64,000 nucleotides of DNA from Atrichornis clamosus (lineage: Eukaryota; Chordata; Aves; Passeriformes; Menuridae): positions 1 through 64,000 of the forward strand of contig WBMZ01010242.1 of the NCBI GenBank assembly GCA_013400975.1. The letters run 5' to 3'. The notes below the pieces were generated by a model, which was not told the DNA's origin, did not search any database, and saw nothing but the letters and a program-made list of their open reading frames with translations. This document shows positions 24,901-35,700 of this stretch, in pieces. Each line of letters opens with the position of its first letter. Positions within the stretch are counted from its first letter, which is position 1. A program made the translations under genes and the position numbers.

Positions 24901-27039
24901 AGAAGAAAGAAGCAGAGAGCTGCCCAGGTAAGGAGCTAAAATAGCTTTGGGCAGAAGATGTAGGTTTGTAGAGATGCAAGAGGATGAGCTAGATGCTCAT
25001 CTATCTCGGTGTGTTTGCAAGTTCTAATTTGGGGGTTATAAAAGCAGCCTACCTTTCATTTTGCTTCCTTTCAACCTTTAAGCATTACTATTAGTAAATG
25101 AATCTTAAAACTAAACTGTAAAAGTCGCATTAGAAGAAAATAACCCAATGAATGAGACTCATTCTTTTTATCACTTGAGTTCCAAAAGTGTGCAAAGTGT
25201 CTAAAATTGCAACTCCCAGGTATAATTCCAACTGTCATTTAGAGATGGAAAACTTCTGCAAATATCTACATGTTAAGCATAAGTTACTACACAGGTATTT
25301 GCTGTGACAGAAAGCCCATATGACCTGCAGCAGGAAATTTTCTAAGCTTGTTGACTCATAGAATACTTTTTATAATGTACACATTTTATTTTACAGTCCC
25401 TGCAGTGTTTTTGTTTCTGTAAAAACCCAGAAATTTTGGGTCATATTTAGTGCCTGTTTTGAACTCATATTTTCAAAATCATGACTAAATTATCATAAAA
25501 CTAAATTTATAAAAAGGAAGAGTAGCTAAACTGTTATGTAAATTTAAGGAAAAAAAAATCACCCCAGAAGGCAATTGTTTTAGGTAAATCTGAAAAAGCA
25601 AGGTGGGAAATATTCAAGAAATTGAAAATATTACATGATATTGAATACCATCATATTACATTAATATTACATAAACATTACTGATGTATTTTCATAAGAA
25701 TGATTTAATTGAAATGAATTTTAATAGATTCAGATACACTGGAATATTTTTAAATTACCATTCTTTAAACAAAATTGCTTTTCAAGTTAACAAAGCTGTC
25801 AATATCTTTCTTTTTCTTTTAATTTCTTTTTTCTCCAAAGATGGAAAGAAGGATTGTTTTCCAGAATACAGTTAACAAATTCTCTAAACTGAAGATTTAG
25901 GATTACAATCAGTTTGCTAGTGAGAATTTTGTCAGAATCTAATTACATAAAAAAATTGAGAAAAAATTATACTTATTCTTGTCCAATTTACATTTTTACA
26001 ATGCTTAGGCAATTATAATACCTGTAGAATCTGAGCACTTTTATCTTAACAGCAGAATGCTGTAGCTATGATTTATGATAATGTATTCACATTCAGCAAT
26101 TTCTAGGAAATTTATTTGGTGTATAAATTTGTACACTTGCAAGCCAATCTATGATTTTTCTAATATGCAGCATTGCAAATTCTTATGAAAATAGAAAATA
26201 AGATTGTTACTTTTTTTTTCTTACGTAAGTAATGATTTCAGAACATATCTGATATTTAAGTTGATATCTGATGCAGGATAGAACCTAGTTCACTCTTCCA
26301 GGGAGTTTGCATCTCCTGTTCTGTCAATAATGAAGTTGAGAGCAATTTTGAGCCTAAAATGTTTGAGCTTCTTTCGGGTCCACTGTTGACACAGATGTAG
26401 CAACTAAGTTGCATCGCTTGTGTGGGTTGGTGATCTTTTCTTTGGCCTTGACTTTTCTTTCTTACTTTCATAACAGAGGCTGAAATCTGGAGGGTAACAT
26501 TTGGTCAAAAACAATTGTGACATGACATAAGTGATTTAACATAGCAAATATATCTCTGATTTATGGTTGGAGTACTGAACTACATTTTTTCTATGGCACC
26601 AAAAGGTTGAAAATTTTCAGATCTCAAGGTGCTCTTGTACTCCCCGATTAGACTGTAGTTCAACTTTCTCATTATGATGTAACCTGAATGGCAAGAAAAT
26701 TCTATATGATACAGTTCAATTCACTGGAATTGTCTTCTGTCTGATGTGACAACTTCCATATTTTCCAAGTATAGAATCCTCCCAAAATGAAAGAAGATCC
26801 CTAAGCTGAATTTACTTTGGGTGAATCCAATTCAGAAGAGACTTGTGTTCATTCATTCGTGGAAATGATACCACATTTCTATTCTGTTTGGCATCATGAA
26901 GGGCAGTAGCATTCCTTCTGAGTGATCTGGGACAAGAAAGCCATATTTTAAAAATTATTATTTATTTATTTATTTTTATATTTTTTAAATTTAAATATCA
27001 TCTGTCATCAAATGTCATCTATGTCCAAAGTCCATCTGT
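21997..27039. other. AT-rich DNA, no gene seen
   Basis: Unique AT-rich sequence with a 17-bp tandem duplication (GAAAAATCAAGGGGTTG-type, 23309-23342) and an A/T-rich (ATTT)n-like stretch near 26950-26990. Open frames such as 23716-24030 (minus) show no domain. Confidence 0.6.
23309..23342. repeat. 17-bp tandem duplication
   Basis: GAAAAATCAAGGGGTTG at 23309-23325 is repeated at 23326-23342 with one terminal change. It is a small slippage duplication without apparent function. Confidence 0.85.
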
Positions 27040-27135
27040 CTTTCCTTCCTTTCTCCCTTCCTCCCTCCCTTCCTCCCTCTCTCCTTCCCTCCCTTGCTTC
27101 CTTCCTCCCTTCCTTCCTTCCTTCCTTCTTTCTTA
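27040..27135. repeat. Imperfect (CCTT)n pyrimidine microsatellite
   Basis: About 95 bp are almost purely C and T on the plus strand, built from CCTT and CCCT units with a single G near the middle (CCCTTGCTTCC). The region is a homopurine-homopyrimidine tract. It is followed by TTACAG and a 9-bp-arm palindrome (27146-27165). It is the reverse-complement class of the GGAA array at 58 kb but lacks that array's higher-order organisation. Confidence 0.95.
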
Positions 27136-30100
27136 CAGCGGCACTATCATGATTGAAATCATGATCAGATCCTGGGATTTACCATCTCTCTCTTTCCTTC
27201 CCAGTACTTTCATTGTGTATTGCCCACTTTGAATTCCATTAATGCCAGAAGAAAATGACATTATGGCAAATAGCAATAGGCTCTGCATATGGAGATCTAG
27301 TAATCGATTGCTAAGGAAACAAAAATGCCCACAACTTTTACCGTTTAACTGAAGCATTATCAAATCATTATAGACCAGAATAGGAGAAGAATATAAATGT
27401 TCAGTAATGTGATAGGTATTTTCCATGCTTTTCTGGAATCCTTTGAATGCACCACTGCTGGGATTTTTAATACTGAGATCCACTTTGCCACAGAAGCATG
27501 TCTGTGATATATATTTACCAACTTTTTGTTAAATATCCATACAGATTTATTAGTGTATTTGTTAATATCTCTGTCAACATGGAGAACATTATGTTCACTG
27601 TTGATTATAGATTTAAAGCTCATGAATATCCCACAAAGCAGTGGGAAATCTATGAGAAATACTATGATGTACAACCAGAGTAAATCCCTTAGGAGAGCTG
27701 TTTTTTTTTTTACTTTTGTTCCATCATCTCATGGGGAAATAGCAAGTAGCAAGGATTGATCTAAATTCTAGCTTTCATTCAAAGGAAAATACAAGGATGT
27801 ACAACACACTGGCTTTGGTGTTTGGTTTTGGTTTTGATTTTTTTTCCACAGGTCCTAAAATGCTCCATTCTTGCCTATTTCAGAAATCCCTTATTAAGAA
27901 TCTGCTGACATTGAATTTGTCCTCTTATGGGAGTTTCGGATACTATTAAACCCACTTAGCAAGGGAAAGAACAGGCTGCTAACAGTGACACACGATCCTC
28001 ATTTCTTAGATAATCATCTGTAAGGGAGATATTTCAGAGCTATGAGGATTATATAAGTGCACCTAATTAAATAAACATTAATGTCAAATGAGTAAGAGAC
28101 TCAGAAAATATGCCTACCTTATCAATTTTGAACACAAATTAACCATTAATATGTTTCACTAAGTTAATATTAAAATTAACAAACTTCATATTCAAAGTTT
28201 TTACCACCTTTTTTTTTTTTCTCTTTCCCCCCTCGGCTCTTTGCTGGTATCTATTTCTATAAACCATTGTTTCCAAATAATTTAATGAATTTTGCATCAA
28301 ATTAAAACACTTACTATTTCCTTTCTGCTATTGTAAAGAAAAAGAAACAGGCCTGTTAAAACATGTTAAAACATGCTTTGAACACACTAAACAAGCCAAA
28401 TATATAAGGCTACCACTTTCACTTTACATCTGAAGGACCACCTTCTTAATGTGATACAAAAAATCAATATTTTATTTTTATTGTATCCATGGAACTAGAA
28501 AACCATGTGTTTTGACACACTCTAAAGTGTACATAAAATAAATACTTGTCAATCACCAAAGCAGGTTTTAAGACTAGGCCACAGCAGTTACTCTAAAGCA
28601 CAAAGGCTTGATTAAAACACAAAAAGGGAAACTGTTCTTCACAAAGGGCTGAAGTTTTCTTTTTAACCAACAAAAAAATGATTACACTTGTTTTTTCCAA
28701 ACTCTAAAACTTTGTTTTGTGATTTTGTTTATTTTTGTTTCTGTTTTCCCTTAGTTTTCATTGCATGCAGAGGCTTCTAACATTCTTCTGAACAATGAAA
28801 CAAATTAAAACGTAGTCAAAGGAAAACCTGTAAGATGTTGCAGACCTAATAAGCACATTACACCTTCTGTGTATGAATAAATCAAATAAATCTTACAGAT
28901 TACATTTTAATATATATGAGAGGCCAAATTCTATTACCCATATGAATAATAATACTTCTGTTGATGTCAGTTGTGAAGCCCTTGTTCCTGAACTATGTTT
29001 TGGAGTTATAAAAAAAAGACCTAAAAGTGTATCAGCTTTATCAGATGAATTCAAAATTCTGAAGTAATTTCTGAAAAAGGGAACAAATAAATTTGGATTT
29101 TAAAAAGAAGTTAAAAACTTGAGCTGCATAATCTCAATTTTTCCATTTGGTGCCCTTTCCTTTGTAAATAATCTAAAACTCATTGCAAAGTCATTCCACT
29201 CTTTACCTCTTATTTTCTACCTCAATCTATACTAAATAAATGTACAGGTGAATGCAAGAATTGATTTTTTAATGTATTCTCCTGTGTACCATTGATGCCG
29301 AGGGGCTTTTTGCTTTTTGTTTTTGCTTTTTTGCCAAGTCCATGCTAGCATTCCTGAGCTGTTTCAGATTAATAGCACCCTATATTCCAGACAAAATAGA
29401 ACCACCTATCTCTACAGCTTTCCATGGTTGAGAACATGCTATCACAGAGTGAAGACTGAAAGACGAATGTTTAATTCTGTGCCTTAATTGGAGAATCTTT
29501 GTAAACTATGTTTTTTGTTAGAACAGCATATACATAGAGCTATGAGATAGAGAGAAGCCATCTTTTTATTCTCTTCATCTTTGGATCTTTTTCTTTTGCT
29601 ATTTTTTCCTTACCCACACCCCACCCTTACCCAAGCCTTTTGTATACTGGGCCTTTGTTCCAGGCTGGGGGAGGGACTGCCCTTCCCCCGTTTGTATTTC
29701 GGAAAAACTTTCGAAATAAAGTTTTTGCTTTTTCCCTACCTTCATAAAATCTGCCTCCAGCTTCTGTTTTGTCACTCAAAAGTGGAGGAGGGAGGAAAAA
29801 GGCAACACCATAAACCTGAAAGCTTTGAAATTCCAGGCTGATACGGTTCATTCTTCTCAAGAGAAATTTCAGAATTTCATAGTACTCTGTTACAGTTTTT
29901 AGATAAAAGGATTGGAATGTTGTAATTTATTTTTCTATTTATTAATTTCAGGCAATACCTGAGCTTTCTATATAAACAGTAAATAATAGCTTTAAATTAA
30001 CTGTGAATACCACACTGATTCAAAGAATCACAGTTTACCATTTAGAATCCCTTGTAGCCCATGCATAGGTCAAAGTGAATAGAGATGAGCTAGATTTTCA

Positions 30101-31241
30101 TCAGAGAAGTCTATCAGAATGTGCTCTAGGCTCAGTACTTCCTACTATTATGAAGATCCAGTATTAAAAATTAATTGTAAGTAATCACTAATTAATGCAA
30201 CATGCATATCTGCTCAGTATGTTTTGAGTCAAATACCCATGACATAAAGGATGTTGCAAAATCATATGGGCAAAATGATCATTAGCCTTAATATTTTTAT
30301 AGAGGTATTGAGAAAATTGAAGACTATCTCAAAAAAACAGATGATAAGAATGAGCAGGGTAAATGTAATTATAAATAGTATAAAGAATGTAGATTTAAAA
30401 AAAATAACATAAAATTCAGGAAGGACATAATTAAATGAGGTGGCAACTATAAATCCTAGTAAGGTATACTCTGGTCCCAAGTAATGTGAAAATGTGAAAC
30501 TCTTTGGTACATTATGATTACCGAAAATTAAATTTAGCAAGATTTAAATAAGCATTTAACATTTTGAAAGAATGCTTGGTACTGTTGGGAATTAACAGGC
30601 AGAAGGGAAGAATGCATTTTCCTATTTTTAACTTCCTCTACATTCTCCAGAATCATCTGTCTAGGGGCCAACACTGTAGATGGGCAATGGGTATAATTAC
30701 TACATGAACAATGGCAGAAGCCTTCCAATCCAGCATTCCCTTCAACAATGATTCAAAGGAGATACAAAAAACACTTTTTGAATTAGTATGAGTAAAAAAA
30801 TTTTGAATATGATAGGTACATGCATATACAATATTGGAACATACATTTGTGAAAATTAAAATTAGAATTATATTTAAAAATAACCCAAATCTCTATGATT
30901 TAATCCCAAGAATCTAATTTTTTAGTCTTGTGAACAAAAAGAGGCCTAAGCAAAAAAAAGGTACTCTGCTTCATATAGTTCAGCACTTCATTTAACTCAT
31001 TTTTGTAAATATGAAAGAACATGCCACAGTGTATCTAAGAAGAGAAATAAATACCAGGTTCTGAGACAGTGTTTTGGAGGCTTATAAAATTGAGAAAAAT
31101 AGTTTATTCCACCGAGATTTATTTTATAAGTCCGTTAAACCAGATAAATCATTTAAACTAATTAAAATTCTGTCAACATTTGGATACAGATTTGTGATGT
31201 CAAACAGAATTGACACTACCTGATGCCGGTCAGAATTCTCA
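27136..31241. other. AT-rich DNA, no gene seen
   Basis: No recognisable repeats or exons. Overlapping open frames at 27133-27674 (minus) and 27498-27759 (plus) are mutually antisense and hydrophobic, or end in the microsatellite, so they are treated as chance. The frame at 30262-30540 (minus) is an F/I/L-rich product of A-rich plus-strand sequence. Confidence 0.6.
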
Positions 31242-31252
31242 AGATTTTAGAA

Positions 31253-31759
31253 GAGGTAAGCCAGAATGTGTAGCCTCTCACCCAATCAGGTGAGCCCTTT
31301 CATCCCTGAGGAGCTCCCTTGGGCAGCATCCTGATCCAAGGGAAGGGTCCCCAGCTGCAGCCCCGCTGCTCCGAGGAGGAACGACTCAACCGACCCTCGG
31401 CAGGGCTCCGTTCAAACCCACCCAGGTGGGATCTGTGGCCACATGTGGTCACCTGAGTCCTCCTTGACTCAGGGGCCTGACCTGCTGCCCCTAAAGAGGC
31501 GCCCTGCAGAGAAGAGGGGGCCGGCCTGCACAGGGCGGTGGGCACCACACACCTGAAGCCATTGCATGGCTGGGTCAGTCACAGGTCACCTCTGGAGAGC
31601 CTTTGTCCCTGCTGGGGCAGGTGCACCGGCCACACACCGCCTGCCTGCTGGGTGGCTGCCCCTGCGACGTGTGCACCAGTACTCTGTAGCCTGCAAACCC
31701 TTCGTTCTCTATTTTCAAGCTGCATACTGCTTGGCTGCTGTGCCAAAAAAAAAGAAAAT
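31253..31759 (+). pseudogene. GC-rich retrocopy-like insert of an unidentified transcript
   Basis: This 500-bp block is strikingly GC- and CpG-rich (for example CCCCGCTGCTCCGAGGAGG, CCGACCCTCGG, AGAGGCGCCC, CCTGCGACGTGTG) within very AT-rich DNA. It fades at its right end into TGTGCCAAAAAAAAAGAAAAT, an A-rich tail. The 11-mers AGATTTTAGAA (31242-31252) and AGATTTCAGAA (31760-31770) bound it and differ at one base, as expected of an old target-site duplication. Together these look like reverse-transcribed, polyadenylated RNA inserted in plus orientation. No AATAAA precedes the tail and I recognise no parent gene. Open frames on both strands (31300-31548 minus, 31538-31855 plus) show no domain. 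Alternatives are a CpG island of a lncRNA or an unrecognised GC-rich repeat. Confidence 0.4.
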
Positions 31760-31770
31760 AGATTTCAGAA

Positions 31771-32657
31771 CATATTGTCCTCCCTCAGCACTTCGTTGAG
31801 CTGGGAAAGATTCTGCTTCAAATCAGCATATTACACAGAATTTTATTTCAGGTAACAGTATGTTCGGTATCTCCATGTTAATGTGCCTGGTAGCCTTTAA
31901 ATATCAGCAGAAAGGGTTTTTCTTATTGTTCTTTCAATGAGAAAAAATAGGAATTCAAGAGCAAATACAGCCATGATAATCAAATAAAATGTGCTACTGT
32001 TATAATAAATTCTGATCCAACAAGGATTAGTTGAGATAAGCAGTAGTCTTTGTGGTGCATGGGGACATCTATTGCCACCACTATCCTCACCAGCCTGTAG
32101 ATTTCTGCTTTCAGTTGACTGAGCCAACTGAAAGACAAATGACTACTTCCTTTGGCCCTTCAAATTACAGATTATTTGAACTATGGTACAAAAATAATTG
32201 CTTTCACAAAACAAATGTTGTCTGGAATCTAAGATATTCCACAGGTTTATGACAGTCTGTTTACTTTGATTTATAATCAAGATGTTCTTATTACCTTCAT
32301 GCTTGCTTTCTGTCACTTATGCTCCAGCCTGGATTAAGACCAAAAGTGAAAGGGAATGATACAATTAAAGGTTAAAGCCTGGTTGAACTATTTGGTTTCC
32401 ATGGATGGGAAAAAAAATTAATGTGCTTATAAAATGAGTGAGACAAATTCAATGGTTATTTTAATTATATTTTTATTTATGTATTTATTTTGTTCAGGCT
32501 GAAGTTGGGAGCAATTACAGAATAAGCATAAGGTCACTGGAAAACAATATTATATATTCAAAAGGATAAAGTGCAATTGCAAGAAGAACCTAAAAGGGCA
32601 CAAATGAAAAGTCACAGTGAAATTTCTTGGTGCTGTAAGGCAGAGTAGTGTGAGTGA
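31771..32657. other. AT-rich DNA, no gene seen
   Basis: Sequence returns to the AT-rich background directly after the GC-rich insert. Nothing recognisable. Confidence 0.6.
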
Positions 32658-32726
32658 GAATGCCATGCCATTTGGCTGTATTTGCTTTGTTACTATAGAA
32701 AAATACAGCCAAATGGCATAGTATTC
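32658..32726. ncRNA. Strong hairpin of pre-miRNA size, candidate only
   Basis: ATGCCATTTGGCTGTATTT at 32665-32683 is followed after a 17-nt loop by its exact reverse complement at 32701-32719, a perfect 19-bp stem. Allowing one mismatch (32664/32720) the pairing continues for six more positions, including one G-U pair in the plus-strand RNA. This gives a 69-nt hairpin with 25 of 26 positions paired. Size and shape fit an animal pre-miRNA, but the near-perfect stem also fits a recent local inverted duplication or a small palindromic repeat. I do not recognise either arm as a known miRNA. Strand of any transcript is unknown. Confidence 0.35.
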
Positions 32727-35700
32727 AATAACTGTCAGGAAAGCTTGAGACCAGATATGAAAGTGTACCCTATGATGACTAAGGAAAGTTACGTTTCATA
32801 CTGGGTTTTGGAGAATAAGCTACTATTGACTTACTCCTCCTCAGGCCCACTCCTCTGCATGAAACACTGGTGACCTGACTACAAATGTTGCTCTTAGTCT
32901 CTGTGTTTCAAGGCTAATAACATTGGGGTGCACTGCAATTTATGTAAGCTGTGTGCTTACTGTGTCAATAAAATGTCACTTAGCTGGGGTTTTCTGAACA
33001 GCACAGTGGTGATCAGTGATGATCAAGTACTTCCAGTCCTTTGGAATAGAGCTTTGTGTTTTAAACGTATGAGGCAACACACAAGCATAAATATCACTGT
33101 GTTCTCCATTCATTGCCTTATTTTGAAAATAGGAAAATGTGCACAAGGGATATGGAAAAAGACAGAAACAAAGCATTATCTATTGTAGGACTGTATTCCC
33201 TTGCATGAATTTAAGCTTAAACAAGGTGTATTCATCCAGTCATTGTAAGTCAAAGAAGTACAAGAAACTCATTTTTATGCTGACATAAATTGTATTCACA
33301 TAGAACAGCGGTAACAATGTACATCCCATCCTGTAGAATACAGTGCTTTGGTTTTTTCCTAGTTTGAGGAAGGAAGAGCGTAGTGATATTGTTACAGAAA
33401 TACTGCAACTGTACCAAAACCACAGACTGTACTCCAGTGTTTAACCCCCTAAGCCTGGACTTCCATTTCTCATGGGCAGCATATGCTGACGTTCTTGTAT
33501 TGATGCCTTGAACTGATTAAGCCAAGAAAGCCAAGCATATGACATTCAGTTTTCTTTGGAATCAGATAGAGATTCATAGACTTCCACTGATTAGACATCA
33601 AGGGGTTTTTTTTACTGTTTTTTCAATACTCATTGGTATTCATTCAAGATGATTTTTACTTTGTAATTGTAAATCTGGATGCCTATTAGCAAGTCTCTTA
33701 AAAGAATGCTTTGATTTTGAGGGCAGCTAAATATTCACAAATACTCATGAGAAGCAAATCGGCATTTTTGAGTTATGCTACTCTTCTTAAGTATTCAAAT
33801 ATGATGAGGCTTTTATGAGGTTATGTCTCTTTTAACAAGCTTGAGCTTAAGTGTGAGATTCTAAAAGAACACTCAAAATATAAAATAACAAGAAAGTCTA
33901 GTTTGTGTCTATTAGGTGAATTAGTTACATGACTTATATTGGAGTATGATAAGAAATATAGCAAACACCACGTCACCAATATTGCCATTGGAAAAATATG
34001 CAGGATCAAAAAAGAGTAAAAAGCAGCACGTGAATTTTATTAAATGAAAAAATAAAGCACAAATACATCTCCTTTTCAATCCTGATTTTATGAAAGACAC
34101 AAATTCAGCAAGATGAACTAGAGGGAATCTAGAACAGGCCCAATCATGTATGGAACAACAAAGACAATACTGTTCCATAAGAACGAAGGATGGAAGGAAA
34201 AACTGAAGTTTAGCAAGCTTAATGACACAAGCTCATTAACCACCATGGCTAAAATATCCCACATACATCAAATTGTTCATTCTGCCATGCACAGAAGCAT
34301 TGTGAGATCACAGAACAAAAAGGTCAAGGTCTAAACTGAAAGGTTTTCCAAGAATTATGGCTTAAGTGCCTGATGATGCTCTCCTTGAAAGCCTTCTGTA
34401 TCTGGAGTGATGAGAAACAGCAGTGTAGTAGAACTGAGGTCCAACTTATGCCACTTAGCTGAAAAAATTATCCACTGAACTTTTCTCTGGTTTATCAAGA
34501 CCAAAACCATTTCTACATGTAGAAACAAAGGAATTCTACATTATTTTGGGAAAAGATAAGAGATTTTATTGGTTTGTCAAAAGAAAACTACTCTCATTGT
34601 AACTAGATAAATACCCCAATAAAAACTCAGTAACTCAGAAGGCAAATATGGATTTTGTTATGCATCAGCTGTTTCCTGAAAGACTACATCTGTGTTCAGG
34701 AAATAATAATTTTCCATAGAGACAAAAGTGATAAGAAGCAAGCTTGTTTTTAACTGAAAAGACACCGAACAAGAAAATTCACATGTAAAGTAAAATAGGT
34801 AATTTATAAATCTCAGACTTTTGTTCACGTTGTCTATTAATTTAATTTCCTAACTCATATGGACATTGAAGAAAAAGTTATGTTTTTCCATCTCATTTGA
34901 TTAAGAGATGAAATCCAGGCCATTTCTAAATTGTTTGTTTTGGTGGGTGCTTTTAGTAGGCTTGTTTTTCTGTTGCTTGAGGTGTTTTTTGTCTTAAGAA
35001 ACTGCAGCATTCCTGAAAATGTTGTATTAAGAGAAGATGGTAATCACCTGCATATCTAGACTGCTGTTCGATGAATAAGACTGTCAGCTCTCCCTGCAGT
35101 TCAGTCATTTGTTAACTGCATGTGTGACATTTCCTTAAAATCTGTAAAACCACCCATTAAAGCATTTTGTTTTAATGTATGAGCTCTGTGGGTAGAAAGA
35201 GTAAACCTTAGATTTACTCTTTGTTTCAGGTATAAAGTGAAAATTTAACTTTGAATGGAAGATATAATATTTGCATTTTCAAATTTATGTCTGTTTGACA
35301 CCCTCTGGGCCATGACAAGTACCAGATGCTGTCAATACAAATTACAACACTTACATAATACTGTGACATACTTGAGTGAATTCAAGCATTCATCTCAACT
35401 GACTGCCTCTTACAAGGGCAACCCCTTTTCCTATCTGTCCTTCTCTCTTCTCATATTATCTTTGTTTAGAAAAATTAGAATAATGTATTGCCTATGAAAA
35501 TCCCTTTTCTGGAATGTAGTAGATGAGTATCTTTGCTTTCTCCTGGAAATTCTGTTCATGAAGATCTTTTATCCAGAATCCTATGGATGTTGATACTAAA
35601 GGCAACCATGCAGTGAGAGTGGTACATTTCAATCTTGTCTTTAGAATCCATGCATTTTACTGAGAACTTTTCCCTTTCTTTGTTTTTTCAACAATTTACC

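Noticed and set aside
30262..30540. Hydrophobic 92-codon minus-strand frame resembling a membrane protein
   Set aside because: Hydrophobic residues arise from A-rich plus-strand DNA read in antisense. There is no start context or homologous pattern, and a mitochondrial insertion was considered but no mitochondrial gene sequence was recognised.
31300..31548. 82-codon minus-strand frame in the GC-rich block
   Set aside because: GC-rich DNA has few stop codons in any frame, both strands are open here, and no domain is visible.
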